Origin: Paenibacillus aquistagni
Lineage (GTDB): Bacteria > Bacillota > Bacilli > Paenibacillales > Paenibacillaceae
DNA: 64,000 nucleotides
Direction: 5' to 3'
NCBI RefSeq assembly: GCF_900177815.1
Contig: NZ_FXAZ01000001.1
Location: forward strand, 1,612,001 to 1,676,000
Of the stretch, positions 44,275 through 53,404 are shown one piece after another. The notes under the pieces are model-generated. The model saw nothing but the letters and a program-made list of their open reading frames with translations, did not search any database and was not told the origin of the DNA. Each line of letters opens with the position of its first letter. Position 1 is the stretch's first letter. A program made the position numbers and the translations under genes.

Positions 44275-45399
44275 TCAAAGCCCTCCTTTCTCTTGGCTTG
44301 GATAGAGCGGCACACCACTGATAATTACATTATCACCAATCGACTCCACCCTTACTTGTTCCAATTCAAGAGCATCGCTCATCTTCTCCGGTCCATCAAA
44401 CATGAAGCTGCCGGGAGCTTCCTTATGCCCTACAATCTTAGGTGCAATCATGAGCACGATGCTGTCAATCAATCCAGACTGCAGCATCGCTCCATTGAGC
44501 GTTCCCCCGCCTTCTAGCAGTATGGACCCGATCTCTCTCTTGCCAATTTCCTTCAGGGCTTCTCTCATGTCCACCAAGGGTCCATCATTGACAACGATAA
44601 CACTGACACCCCGCTTCTCAAGCTCGCTTATCTTTGCTTTGCTTGCTTGAGACGTAGTCAAGATCCAGGTTGGTGCAATCTTGTCTTGAATGACTTTCGC
44701 CTCCAAAGAGATGCGAAGCTTAGAATCAACAATGATACGAACGGGATGGAGTGCGGGTACGCTCAAGCGTGTCGTAAGCGATGGATTGTCCGCTTCAATC
44801 GTTCCGATGCCAACCATAATGGCTTGATGACGATGGCGCATCGTATGGACGCATTCTCTGGCTAGTTCATTCGTGATCCATTGGCTGTGCCCTGTATGCG
44901 TTGCAATGCGGCCATCCAAGGTCTGAGCTGTCTTCTGGGTGACATAAGGGAGTTTGGTCGTCATGTACTTGGCGAACATCTCAATCAAATGGAATGCTTC
45001 TTCTTGCAGAACACCTTGTTTAACTTCAATCCCATGCTCTTCTAGGATTCGAACGCCATTGCCTGCTACGACAGGGTTTGGATCTGTGCAAGCAATGACA
45101 ACCCGCTTCACCCCAGCTTCAATTAAGCGAAGGCTGCAGGGCGGAGTCTTGCCATAATGACTGCAAGGTTCTAAGGTCACATATGCAGTAGAGCCAGCAG
45201 CCTCAGCTTGAGCCATTCGAAGGGCATGCACTTCAGCATGGCCTTCCCCACGTTTCAAGTGCGCACCAAGACCAACCACACGTCCATCCTTCACAATGAC
45301 GCACCCTACAGCGGGATTAATGCTTGTTTGACCAATCACTCGTTCCGCTAAGTCAATGGCAAGCTTCATATAGAATGTATCATCCATTATCGGCAGCAT
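44275..45399 (-). CDS. ribD: Riboflavin biosynthesis deaminase/reductase RibD
   Basis: RibD (374 aa) deaminates and reduces the pyrimidine intermediate. The deaminase half has the zinc motif HAEVHAL and EPCSHYGKTPPC; the reductase half has KTAQTLDGRIATHTGHSQWIT and LLEGGGTLNGAML. ATG 45399 lies 6 bp after GAGGTG. It is the first gene of the operon, downstream of the FMN riboswitch. Confidence 0.97.
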   Translation of the reverse strand: MLPIMDDTFYMKLAIDLAERVIGQTSINPAVGCVIVKDGRVVGLGAHLKRGEGHAEVHALRMAQAEAAGSTAYVTLEPCSHYGKTPPCSLRLIEAGVKRVVIACTDPNPVVAGNGVRILEEHGIEVKQGVLQEEAFHLIEMFAKYMTTKLPYVTQKTAQTLDGRIATHTGHSQWITNELARECVHTMRHRHQAIMVGIGTIEADNPSLTTRLSVPALHPVRIIVDSKLRISLEAKVIQDKIAPTWILTTSQASKAKISELEKRGVSVIVVNDGPLVDMREALKEIGKREIGSILLEGGGTLNGAMLQSGLIDSIVLMIAPKIVGHKEAPGSFMFDGPEKMSDALELEQVRVESIGDNVIISGVPLYPSQEKGGL

Positions 45400-45461
45400 A
45401 TCGATCACCTCTCTTCACGATGATTCACCACTTGCGTTCCATTCATTCGCCAACAAATAAA

Positions 45462-45493
45462 AAGGCCCTTCGGAGAGGTTTCCGAAGGGCAGT
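45462..45493 (-). terminator. Terminator preceding ribD (riboswitch output)
   Basis: GCCCTTCGGA and TCCGAAGGGC form a perfect 10-bp stem, followed by CTTTTT on the minus strand, ~60 bp before ribD. It lies ~305 nt from the aptamer. Confidence 0.88.
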
Positions 45494-45645
45494 ATGTTCG
45501 AAATTGATTCAGGACAAATAAGCAATGTGATGCTGGCCAACATACGCAGGCATAATGACTGCGCGAACCATATCAAGCAATCTAAGGCGATGAGCACACA
45601 AGACCAACTTGATATAGACATGACTGCACCATTCATCTTGTTCAC

Positions 45646-45746
45646 GTGAAAAAATGCACAGAGAAATAACAAAAATCTCTTGTTTGCTTCATGTGAAAAA
45701 ATGAACACCTTAAGCGTACGACCACTTTTACGTCTGTGAACAAATG
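45646..45746 (+). repeat. Three direct copies of GTGAA[A/C]AAATG in the rib leader
   Basis: GTGAAAAAATG occurs at 45646-45656 and 45693-45703, and GTGAACAAATG at 45736-45746, spaced 47 and 43 bp. They fill the unusual gap between the FMN aptamer and its terminator. An exact 13-nt repeat AACAAACAAGTGT at 45747-45759 is also found inside the aptamer at 45887-45899. Confidence 0.6.
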
Positions 45747-45797
45747 AACAAACAAGTGTACAAACATAAAAATAGAACATACCTCTTGTCCTGACTC

Positions 45798-45943
45798 CCT
45801 TCTCCCATCCAGACTATACTGTCGGCCTCGGATTCTCACCAAGTCCACCGTGCAAAGCTCAGCTTCACAACGGGTCACGGGCTGAAAACAAACAAGTGTT
45901 TGCTTAATACCGCCGGTCGGGAATTGCACCCTGCCCTGAAGGT
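45798..45943 (-). ncRNA. FMN riboswitch aptamer (RFN element)
   Basis: On the minus strand the conserved blocks appear in order: CCTTCAGGGCAGGGTG, CCCGACCGGCGGTA, AGCCCGTGACCC, GGTGGA, TTGGTGAGAATCCGAGGCCGACAGT and GGATGGGAGAAGG. All six helices can form. FMN binding should shut down the riboflavin operon. Confidence 0.96.
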
Positions 45944-46000
45944 TTGTCTGATCTCCTGCATGCTATCGGATTATCGAAGCATACATGAAGATTTTCACTT

Positions 46001-46029
46001 AGTTTATCATTGTCATGATGCAAATTCAA
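46001..46029 (-). promoter_or_regulatory. Promoter of the riboflavin operon
   Basis: TTGAAT, 17 bp, TAAACT on the minus strand, ~55 bp upstream of the FMN aptamer. Confidence 0.7.
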
Positions 46030-46127
46030 GTGCTTGATCCTTTTTTCACAAGATCATTCTGATTGTAGAGTTGTGAACTCATGATCGTACATAGTTGTTT
46101 TGCTGTATCGTCTTTACCGAACAAACA

Positions 46128-46163
46128 GAAAAAGCCCTTTTATCCAAAATCACATAAAAGGGC
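46128..46163 (-). terminator. Terminator after ppiB
   Basis: GCCCTTTTAT and ATAAAAGGGC form a perfect stem followed by TTTTTC on the minus strand. Confidence 0.85.
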
Positions 46164-46190
46164 CGTTCCCAAAAGAAAGAATATATTCTA

Positions 46191-46631
46191 CTATTCTTCG
46201 ACGACTGTAACTTCCTTCATCTTGTCGCCTTGCTTGATGGCATCAACATGCTCAACGCCTTCGATTACTTGTCCAAACACAGTATGGACACCATCGAGAT
46301 GCGGGAATGCATCGAAGCAGATGAAGAACTGGCTGCCGCCTGTATCTTTGCCTGCATGCGCCATCGACAATGCGCCTTTGACATGCTTGTGCGGGTTGCC
46401 TGCTGTCTCGCACTTGATCGTGTAACCTGGTCCGCCAGTACCTGTGCCGCTAGGACAGCCGCCTTGGGCAACGAATCCTGGAATAACACGATGGAAGTTA
46501 AGTCCGTTATAGAAGCCTTCATTTGCAAGCTTTTCAAAGTTTGCTACTGTCCCTGGAGCTTCCTTTTCAAACAATTCAATGACCACAAGGCCGCCTTTTT
46601 CTAATTCAATCTTCGCTTTTTTCATGTTCAT
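46191..46631 (-). CDS. ppiB: Cyclophilin-type peptidyl-prolyl cis-trans isomerase
   Basis: PpiB (146 aa) speeds proline isomerisation in protein folding. Cyclophilin motifs are [13 protein letters not shown] (catalytic Arg), GGSQFFI and [13 protein letters not shown]. No signal peptide, so it is cytoplasmic. Of three close ATGs, 46631 best fits AAAGG at 6 bp. It follows lysA, as in B. subtilis. Confidence 0.96.
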   Translation of the reverse strand: MNMKKAKIELEKGGLVVIELFEKEAPGTVANFEKLANEGFYNGLNFHRVIPGFVAQGGCPSGTGTGGPGYTIKCETAGNPHKHVKGALSMAHAGKDTGGSQFFICFDAFPHLDGVHTVFGQVIEGVEHVDAIKQGDKMKEVTVVEE

Positions 46632-46793
46632 GAACATCCTTTCTCATGAGCGGAAATAAAAAACAATGTGTTTAGTATACCATTACAGCTCCTGAAGATA
46701 CAACAAGCGCCTCTGAGCATCTCCACCATACAATCGGGGAGCGTCATAGGCGCTAAATGCAGGCTTCAACAACCGCTTGTAACGGCTGACAGC

Positions 46794-48125
46794 TTATTGA
46801 TGCACTTCTTGCTTAGCAAGACGAGCAGGAATCACATCATTGCCGATGATATTGTCATGGGATTCGCGCTTAACCACAAGATCCGATTGACCATCCTTTA
46901 CAAACACGACTGCCGGCTTGCGTATACGATTGTAATTGCTCGCCATCGCGTAATTGTAGGCACCCGTACAGGATACCGCAAGCAAATCGTCATGATTCAC
47001 TCGTGGAAGGTTTACATCCCAGATCAGCATGTCTCCGCTCTCACAGCACTTCCCTGCAATCGATACAACCTCAGCAGGCTCCTCTGCGGCACGATTGGCG
47101 AGTACTGCTTCATACTGCGACTCATACAGCGCAGGACGAGGATTATCCGTCATTCCACCGTCGACTGCAACATATTTGCGCACGCCCGGAATATCCTTAA
47201 TCGACCCAACAGAATACAGCGTCGTGCCCGCATCTCCTACGATACTGCGGCCTGGCTCTACCCAAATCTCTGGCAATGCATTATAGATGGCGCTGAAGTT
47301 CGTCTTCACCGCATCCGTAATGGCCTTAACATATTCGGAGACATGCAGCGGCGTATCCCCTTCGATATAACGAATGCCAAAGCCGCCGCCGAGATTCACG
47401 ACCGTAAATTCTATCCCAAACTGCTGCTTCACGTCAGCGGCGAACGCTGCTACTCGAGCAACAGCCATTTGGAAGCCTTCCACTTCAAAAATCTGTGAGC
47501 CAATATGGGAGTGAACCCCTAGCAGTTCAAGCCCCTCTGCATCTTGTGCCTGCTTGATGGCTTCAAGCGCAGTGCCATTGCCAATATCAAAGCCAAACTT
47601 CGAATCCGTTTGACCTGTGGAAATGTACTCGTGAGTATGCGCTTCAACCCCTGGTGTTACACGAAGCAGAATCTTCACCGAGACACCGCGTTCTTTGGCC
47701 ATATCGTTCAGTATATGAAGCTCGAAGAAGTTATCGACGACAAAGCAGCCAATGTTCGCATCAAGGGCCATCGCTATCTCATCAGGCGTTTTATTGTTGC
47801 CGTGGAAATGAATGCGATGAGCAGGGAAGCCTGCTTGCAGAGCGGTGTACAATTCACCGTCAGACACAACATCCAAAGACAGGCCTTCCTCTTCTGCAAT
47901 GCAGCACATGGCCATCACACAAAATGCTTTGCTTGCATAAGCCACTTGGAAATTCAACCCCGAAGCCTTAAATGCATCCGTATATTGACGGGCACGTTCA
48001 CGAATAAGCGCTTCATCTACAATATATAATGGCGTGCCGAACTCAGCCTTCAAAGCCGTAACGTCACACCCACCAATGGTCAAATGTCCTTTTTCATTAA
48101 TCGTACTCGTACCGTGTAAATACAC
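46794..48125 (-). CDS. lysA: Diaminopimelate decarboxylase
   Basis: LysA (443 aa) makes lysine from meso-diaminopimelate. PLP-binding Lys is in VAYASKAFC, with HIGSQ, NLGGGFGIRY, VEPGRSIVG and the substrate-contacting CESGD. The GTG start at 48125 lies 6 bp after AGGGGGA and gives MYLHGTS, which aligns with the known N-terminus MFLHGTS of B. subtilis LysA; ATG 48131 overlaps the ribosome site. It sits between spoVAF and ppiB, the B. subtilis order. Confidence 0.97.
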   Translation of the reverse strand: MYLHGTSTINEKGHLTIGGCDVTALKAEFGTPLYIVDEALIRERARQYTDAFKASGLNFQVAYASKAFCVMAMCCIAEEEGLSLDVVSDGELYTALQAGFPAHRIHFHGNNKTPDEIAMALDANIGCFVVDNFFELHILNDMAKERGVSVKILLRVTPGVEAHTHEYISTGQTDSKFGFDIGNGTALEAIKQAQDAEGLELLGVHSHIGSQIFEVEGFQMAVARVAAFAADVKQQFGIEFTVVNLGGGFGIRYIEGDTPLHVSEYVKAITDAVKTNFSAIYNALPEIWVEPGRSIVGDAGTTLYSVGSIKDIPGVRKYVAVDGGMTDNPRPALYESQYEAVLANRAAEEPAEVVSIAGKCCESGDMLIWDVNLPRVNHDDLLAVSCTGAYNYAMASNYNRIRKPAVVFVKDGQSDLVVKRESHDNIIGNDVIPARLAKQEVHQ

Positions 48126-48221
48126 TCCCATTCCCCCTACGATTCCCAAGTCATTCCTTTCATCAAATTATAGCAAGAAATGGAGAACGCGCAATATGGA
48201 TTTTCGTGCGGATCATTTGCA

Positions 48222-50048
48222 TTAATCCGTTTCATTTGGGCGCATCTTTGTCGAATCCTTGGTTTTATTGAAGCTCGGTCGATTTTTATTGTCCAAAAGC
48301 GGCATGCGGAACAAGATGCTGAACATCGCCTTCGCATTGAATGGAATGAATGGCCAGAGATAGGATGAATTGTAGGATCGATGGATCGCAAGACCTACAA
48401 TAAACAGCGTCGTCCCAATGACGAAGCCCGGCACCTTAAAGGCAGCGACAGCAATAAGCAGCGCGAGCCTTACGATGCGGTTTGCCAGAGACAGCTCATA
48501 GCTTGGCGTAGCAAACATTCCTATTGCGGCAACGGACATATAAAGAATAACCTCATTTACGAATACCCCTGTCTGAACTGCGATGTCACCCAGCAGGATC
48601 GCTGCTACCAAGCCTATTGCCGTAGCAAGCGGCGTTGGGGTGTGAACGGCAGCCATCCGAAGCAGATCAATTCCAAGCTCTGCCAGCAAAAACTGCAAAA
48701 TAATCGGCAGCTTCGCACTCTCATGGGGGCCAACAATTTGCAAAAATGCCGGCTTAAGCTCAGGCTGCATCACAAGCAGCAGCCACAATGGAAGCAAAAA
48801 CAGCGATGCAAAGATTCCGATAAAGCGCACCCAGCGTAAATAGGTCCCGATAAAAGGAGTTTGACGATTCTCCTCCGCGTGCTGGCACAAGTCAAAAAAG
48901 GTTGTTGGCAATATCATGACAGATGGAGAAGTATCGACAAACAGCACGACACTGCCATCCATAAGATGCGCAGCCACCGAATCCGGCCGCTCAGAGTACC
49001 GAACTAGCGGATAAGGATTCCATCCCTTGTTGATAATCGCTTCTTCCAGCTGTTTATCTGCAAGCGGAATGCCTGATAAATTTACTTTTTTAATCTTATT
49101 GCGAACCGATTCCACCAGCCGTTTGTCAGCTACATCATCAATGTATGCGATACACACATCCGTGCGCGTCCTTCTGCCTACTTGAATCATCTCATATTTG
49201 AGACCGGGATCTCTAAGTCTTCTTCTTACAAGGGTTACGTTCGTCAACAGGGTCTCTGTAAAGCCATCACGCGCTCCGCGAACGACTCGCTCCAAGCTCG
49301 GCTCATCGGGTCCGCGGCTTGGAAATGTCTTGACATCGGCGACTAGCGCTGTCTTCTCATGCTCAATAAAGAACGCACTGCCTCCAGCAAGCACCTTGTT
49401 AATGACTTCACTGAACTTTGTTACCTTCTCCACTTGAATATGCGGAATATAGTAGTCAAAAAAAGCCTTCAGCGCATTCGAGCTGACCTGAGACTTGTCA
49501 AGCATCGATAGACGCGCTAAGATCATCGTCATCACTTCATCTTTGGCGAATCCATTCAAATAGAAGATGCCGACATTATGATCGCCAAACGTCATTTCAC
49601 GAACAATCACGTCAAATGACTCCCCAAGGCCGACAACTTCCTTAAGAACGCGCTTAACCTCTCGAAGATGACGCGGTATTAGATCATCATGCTGCCAATA
49701 CTCAATTGACTGCACCAGATCATCTGATCGCTCGTGGTCCCGCATGCTTTGCACTCGTCTCTCGTAAGCAGCTACTGGTCCTTTGTTATGCGGTTCTCCC
49801 GATGAATCGTCGCTTGCTTCTTCCGCAGCATTGGAAGCTTGCTTTTGCGGATCGTGCCGCTCGGATGTATGGATATCATTGCTGGAAAAATCGGTCATCC
49901 CCTTTAAGCCTTCCTGTTGTTCATCTCCACTCTCCTTCTGATCCTTCTTCTTTGTATCTTCCTCATGATCTGTCCCCATTAGGTGAGCCTTAATCTCTTC
50001 TAATAGGCCGTGTTGTCCTGCATCCGATCCTGAACCTTTCTCTGCCAC
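48222..50048 (-). CDS. spoVAF: Spore germination protein SpoVAF with long N-terminal extension
   Basis: This GerA-family membrane protein (608 aa) has the family core (SFDVIVREMTFGDHNVGIFYLNG, SERPDSVAAHLMDGSVVLFVDTSPSV, LLLVMQPELKP) and about five C-terminal helices. B. subtilis SpoVAF is 493 aa; here ~110 extra N-terminal residues form an acidic, Lys/Gln-rich, probably disordered segment. The GTG start is well supported by GAGGAGGG at 7 bp. The other spoVA genes that normally precede it are missing between sigF and spoVAF. Confidence 0.92.
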   Translation of the reverse strand: MAEKGSGSDAGQHGLLEEIKAHLMGTDHEEDTKKKDQKESGDEQQEGLKGMTDFSSNDIHTSERHDPQKQASNAAEEASDDSSGEPHNKGPVAAYERRVQSMRDHERSDDLVQSIEYWQHDDLIPRHLREVKRVLKEVVGLGESFDVIVREMTFGDHNVGIFYLNGFAKDEVMTMILARLSMLDKSQVSSNALKAFFDYYIPHIQVEKVTKFSEVINKVLAGGSAFFIEHEKTALVADVKTFPSRGPDEPSLERVVRGARDGFTETLLTNVTLVRRRLRDPGLKYEMIQVGRRTRTDVCIAYIDDVADKRLVESVRNKIKKVNLSGIPLADKQLEEAIINKGWNPYPLVRYSERPDSVAAHLMDGSVVLFVDTSPSVMILPTTFFDLCQHAEENRQTPFIGTYLRWVRFIGIFASLFLLPLWLLLVMQPELKPAFLQIVGPHESAKLPIILQFLLAELGIDLLRMAAVHTPTPLATAIGLVAAILLGDIAVQTGVFVNEVILYMSVAAIGMFATPSYELSLANRIVRLALLIAVAAFKVPGFVIGTTLFIVGLAIHRSYNSSYLWPFIPFNAKAMFSILFRMPLLDNKNRPSFNKTKDSTKMRPNETD

Positions 50049-50173
50049 AGATCATCCCTCCTCATACCTTCACATCTGACTTAGCAAACAAAAGCGCGTT
50101 TGCATCATGTGTAACTATCGCTGGTGTTAGTATGGGACAGAATGCACAACTTCATGACAAGCTTGCTGAAAAA

Positions 50174-50229
50174 AGAAAAAAGCCGAGCATTCAAAGGTTG
50201 ATAACTCCCTTTGAGACAGCTCAGCTTTC
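50174..50229 (-). terminator. Terminator after sigF
   Basis: AAAGCTGAGC and GCTCGGCTTT pair, with an inner TCAAAGG/CCTTTGA stem, followed by TTTC and further T on the minus strand. It separates the spoIIA operon from spoVAF. Confidence 0.8.
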
Positions 50230-50234
50230 GAACG

Positions 50235-50990
50235 CTATTGTGCAATTTGAGATTTGATGGACTGCAGGATTTTCTTCTCCAGCCTAGATACCTGGACTTG
50301 AGATATGCCAAGCCGGCTCGCAACCTCAGATTGCGTCTGGTCTCGGAAATAACGAAGATACACGATCAATCGTTCACGCTCATTTAGGCCCTCAATGGCT
50401 TCGTTTAGCGCCAGCTTATCAAACCATTTCTCCTGTGAGTCATCCGAGATTTGGTCCATGAGTGTAATCGGATCTCCATCATTTTCAAATACGGTTTCAT
50501 GAATCGAGGTCGGGGGCTTGTTCGCCTCCTGAGCAAAAACAACATCCTCAGGCGACACCCCTAGCTCATCCGCTACTTCGCTAACGGTTGGCAGTCGATT
50601 GTAGCGCTTTGACAGCTCATCTTTTGTCTTGCGCACCTTATTAGCCATTTCCTTGAGAGAACGGCTAACCTTAATCGTTCCGTCGTCGCGAAGAAAGCGT
50701 TGGATTTCTCCAATAATCATTGGGACCGCATACGTTGAGAACTTGACATCATAGGACAAATCAAACTTGTCCACCGACTTCAATAGACCAATACAGCCGA
50801 TTTGAAACAAATCATCCGGCTCGTAGCCGCGATTCATAAAACGCTGAACCACGGACCATACAAGTCGAATATTGCAGTTCACCAGCCGTTCACGAGCCAG
50901 TCCGTCTCCCGATTGACTTAGGGCAATGAGTCGCTTGACCTCAGCGTCGTCCAGATAGCTGTTTGACGTTTGCTTCATATCAACATCCAT
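50235..50990 (-). CDS. sigF: RNA polymerase sporulation sigma factor SigF
   Basis: SigF (251 aa) directs early forespore transcription. Region 2 (NCNIRLVWSVVQRFMNRGYEPDDLFQIGCIGLLK), region 3 and region 4 (YLRYFRDQTQSEVASRLGISQVQVSRLE) are complete. It is the third gene of spoIIAA-spoIIAB-sigF, 11 bp after spoIIAB. SpoIIAB holds it inactive until SpoIIAA is dephosphorylated. Confidence 0.98.
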   Translation of the reverse strand: MDVDMKQTSNSYLDDAEVKRLIALSQSGDGLARERLVNCNIRLVWSVVQRFMNRGYEPDDLFQIGCIGLLKSVDKFDLSYDVKFSTYAVPMIIGEIQRFLRDDGTIKVSRSLKEMANKVRKTKDELSKRYNRLPTVSEVADELGVSPEDVVFAQEANKPPTSIHETVFENDGDPITLMDQISDDSQEKWFDKLALNEAIEGLNERERLIVYLRYFRDQTQSEVASRLGISQVQVSRLEKKILQSIKSQIAQ

Positions 50991-51001
50991 TGGCTCAACC
51001 C

Positions 51002-51451
51002 CTAATTGTACAGCGCTTTTTTGGACTCGATGCGCTTTTTCATCCGAATGCTAGTCCCTGCTCCAGGCTCGCTGACAACCTCGAACTGGTCCATAAAATT
51101 CTCCATAATCGTAAAACCCATGCCTGATCGTTCCATGTCAGGCTTTGAAGTATAAAGCGGCTGTCTTGCCAGCTCAATATCCTCTATGCCATTGCCTTCA
51201 TCTGATACGGTGATGGTAACCTCATCTCCTTCAATCTCAGCACTGATGCTCACCATGCCGTCTGTCCGGTTCTCATAGCCATGAATGATGCAGTTGGTTA
51301 CTGCTTCGGAGATCACGGTCTTGAGATCCGTCAACTCTTCCAAGGTCGGGTCCATTTGAGATACAAAGGCTGCGACTGTAATGCGGGCAAAGGCCTCATT
51401 TTCCGATCGGCTCGAGAACTTCAGGTTCATTCGATTCATCTCATCCATCAT
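51002..51451 (-). CDS. spoIIAB: Anti-sigma F factor / serine kinase SpoIIAB
   Basis: SpoIIAB (149 aa) is a GHKL-type kinase that binds SigF and phosphorylates SpoIIAA. The ATP site shows [11 protein letters not shown] (N box), DEGNGIED (G1) and the lid/G2 [16 protein letters not shown]. The first ATG (51451) lies 7 bp after GGAGG and overlaps the spoIIAA stop by 4 bp, which couples the synthesis of the two antagonists. Confidence 0.98.
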   Translation of the reverse strand: MMDEMNRMNLKFSSRSENEAFARITVAAFVSQMDPTLEELTDLKTVISEAVTNCIIHGYENRTDGMVSISAEIEGDEVTITVSDEGNGIEDIELARQPLYTSKPDMERSGMGFTIMENFMDQFEVVSEPGAGTSIRMKKRIESKKALYN

Positions 51452-51801
51452 GACACAACCTCCAAACCGTTCAGCGCATTGCGCTCGTTTTCATATACAC
51501 TAACGATCTTGAATAGACCTGATAGTTCAAATAAACGGCGAACTGCCGGATTAAGCTCGCATACAGCCATGGTTCCTCCCTTGGCCTTCAATAGTTTGTA
51601 GCGTCCAAGTATGACACCAAGGCCAGAGCTATCCATGAACGTTAACTCCTTCAGACTTAAGATCAAGTGGCTTACCTGTCCTCGTTGAATGGCATCATCC
51701 AGTTGAATGCGTACAAGCTCAGCAGTGTGATGATCCAATTCCCCTCGCAAACGGGTAATTAATACATTGCGGCGGTGCTCAAGATCCACCTGTAAGTTCA
51801 T
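51448..51801 (-). CDS. spoIIAA: Anti-anti-sigma F factor SpoIIAA
   Basis: SpoIIAA (117 aa) is a STAS-domain protein whose phospho-serine lies in [15 protein letters not shown] (~Ser58). Unphosphorylated, it removes SpoIIAB from SigF. Start at ATG 51801 gives the usual N-terminus [14 protein letters not shown]; the longer frame upstream is not supported. It heads the spoIIA operon behind a sigma-H-like promoter. Confidence 0.97.
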   Translation of the reverse strand: MNLQVDLEHRRNVLITRLRGELDHHTAELVRIQLDDAIQRGQVSHLILSLKELTFMDSSGLGVILGRYKLLKAKGGTMAVCELNPAVRRLFELSGLFKIVSVYENERNALNGLEVVS

Positions 51802-51831
51802 GTCCTTCACTCTCCTCCCATGTTGCGATAC

Positions 51832-51861
51832 CATTTCGTTGCGAAGACTTCCATATCCTGC
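51832..51861 (-). promoter_or_regulatory. Candidate sigma-H promoter of the spoIIA operon
   Basis: GCAGGATAT, 12 bp, AACGAAATG on the minus strand. The -35 is a perfect RnAGGAwww; the -10 differs from RnnGAATww at two positions. It lies 30 bp before spoIIAA. Confidence 0.5.
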
Positions 51862-51887
51862 TTGCCGACAAAACTAGAAGCTAGGTT

Positions 51888-53132
51888 CTATTCCTTGACA
51901 AAAAACAACTTGCTGCAGGTCCGTTTGAACATCGTCCACCAGTCAGCTTTCGCAACGGATTGCGCAGATTCGACAGGATATTCCTTTACCGCTTTATCGC
52001 CTTGATAGACCACGATCTTGCCAAGCGATTGTCCCTTTTCAATAGGAGCCTTAATAGACTGCGGCGCGACAAGCTCGTAGCGCACCTGATCCTTGGCATC
52101 TCCTTTTTTGATCAGCACTTGATAAGAACGCTCTGCATGAATGTTCAACTTGGCGTCCATTCCTTTTTCTACCTTGACTTCACCAATGGGATCTCCCTTT
52201 TTGATCAACGGAACACTTGCATATTGGGCAAAAGCATAGTCAAACATTTGCGATACTTCATTATTGCGTGTCTTTGTGTTGGGTTCGCCGAGCACAACAG
52301 CAATAACTCGAAGATTATCCCGTTTTGCCGTCGCAGACAAACAGTATTTCGCTTCAGACGTATAGCCCGTCTTCAGCCCATCCGCGCCTGTATAGAATCT
52401 GACCAGCTTGTTGGTGTTGACAAGCCAGAATTTCTTGTCCGTATTCTGTCGCAAATAATCCTCGTACGCCCCAGTGAATTTCGTAATCTCTGGGTATTGG
52501 AGCAATGCCTGAGACATCAAGGCTATATCGTGTGCAGAGGTATAATGATTGTCAGCAGGCAGGCCATTGCAATTCACAAAATGCGTATCGTTCATGCCGA
52601 GCTCTTTTGCCTTATCATTCATCATCTGAACAAAGGCTTGCTCTGAGCCTGCAATCTTCTCTGCCACTGCAACCGATGCATCATTCCCAGAGGCCATCGC
52701 GATGCCTTTCAGCATCTCTTCAAGCGTCATTTCCTCTCCTGGCTCCAAAAAGATTTGCGAACCGCCCATCGAAGCGGCATATTCGCTCGTACTGACCTTG
52801 TCTGTCATTTTCAGCTTCCCATCACGGATCGCATCCATCGTAAGCAGCATGGTCATAATCTTCGTAATGCTTGCTGGCGGGAGCTTATCGTGACTATTCT
52901 TCTCGAAAATGATGGTTCCGGAATCGGCATCCATCAGTACTGCAGAGCGAGAATTCTGAGCAAGCTGAACTGTTGCCTCTGAAGATGCGGCTGGCAGCGT
53001 TTCGTCTGCCCCGTTGATTTGCCCAATACCCTCCATCGGTGGAACATCAAGCGCCGATACCTTCGCTTGGGCAGGCAATAGCAATGAAGCAGTCAGCGTC
53101 ATAACCGTACAAAAGTAAACCCAACGATTCAA
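51888..53132 (-). CDS. dacF: D-alanyl-D-alanine carboxypeptidase DacF
   Basis: DacF (414 aa) is an S11 carboxypeptidase with signal peptide (cleavage after ~AQA, residue 23) and motifs SITK (~89), SGN (~147) and KTG (LKTGYT, ~254). In B. subtilis it is a forespore enzyme expressed just upstream of spoIIA. The TTG start follows AGGAGGGG at 6 bp. It is related to dacB in this window. The 272 bp upstream hold the pdp terminator; no convincing sigma-F site was found. Confidence 0.95.
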   Translation of the reverse strand: MNRWVYFCTVMTLTASLLLPAQAKVSALDVPPMEGIGQINGADETLPAASSEATVQLAQNSRSAVLMDADSGTIIFEKNSHDKLPPASITKIMTMLLTMDAIRDGKLKMTDKVSTSEYAASMGGSQIFLEPGEEMTLEEMLKGIAMASGNDASVAVAEKIAGSEQAFVQMMNDKAKELGMNDTHFVNCNGLPADNHYTSAHDIALMSQALLQYPEITKFTGAYEDYLRQNTDKKFWLVNTNKLVRFYTGADGLKTGYTSEAKYCLSATAKRDNLRVIAVVLGEPNTKTRNNEVSQMFDYAFAQYASVPLIKKGDPIGEVKVEKGMDAKLNIHAERSYQVLIKKGDAKDQVRYELVAPQSIKAPIEKGQSLGKIVVYQGDKAVKEYPVESAQSVAKADWWTMFKRTCSKLFFVKE

Positions 53133-53308
53133 GATCGTCCCCTCCTAAACACATGTTGCAGCATCTATACATCATGATGCTGACCAACTAATTTGGCATA
53201 AGCACGCTAAAAAAGGCGTGAGTCTGTTACACATTCTTGTCCGATTGCATGCAAAATATTCCTGCATGATCACATGATTGCAAGATTACTCCTAATTATT
53301 TGCCCATA

Positions 53309-53347
53309 CAAAAAAATCGGGCGCCTCAGTATTGAGACACCCGATTG
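53309..53347 (-). terminator. Terminator after pdp
   Basis: AATCGGGTGTCTCA and TGAGGCGCCCGATT form a stem with two mismatches, followed by seven T on the minus strand. Confidence 0.85.
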
Positions 53348-53404
53348 CAGCAAGCTGCCAGACAGATAAAATATGATAGTGAGGATTCATTCCTCTATGA
53401 TCAT

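Noticed and set aside
45415-45780. 121-codon frame in the rib leader
   Set aside because: It covers the repeats and the terminator hairpin and overlaps no conserved motif; a coding role would conflict with the riboswitch output. Only a weak AAGAGG precedes it.
53133-53270. Sigma-F promoter for dacF
   Set aside because: Several partial -35/-10 pairs exist but none has both boxes and the right spacing.
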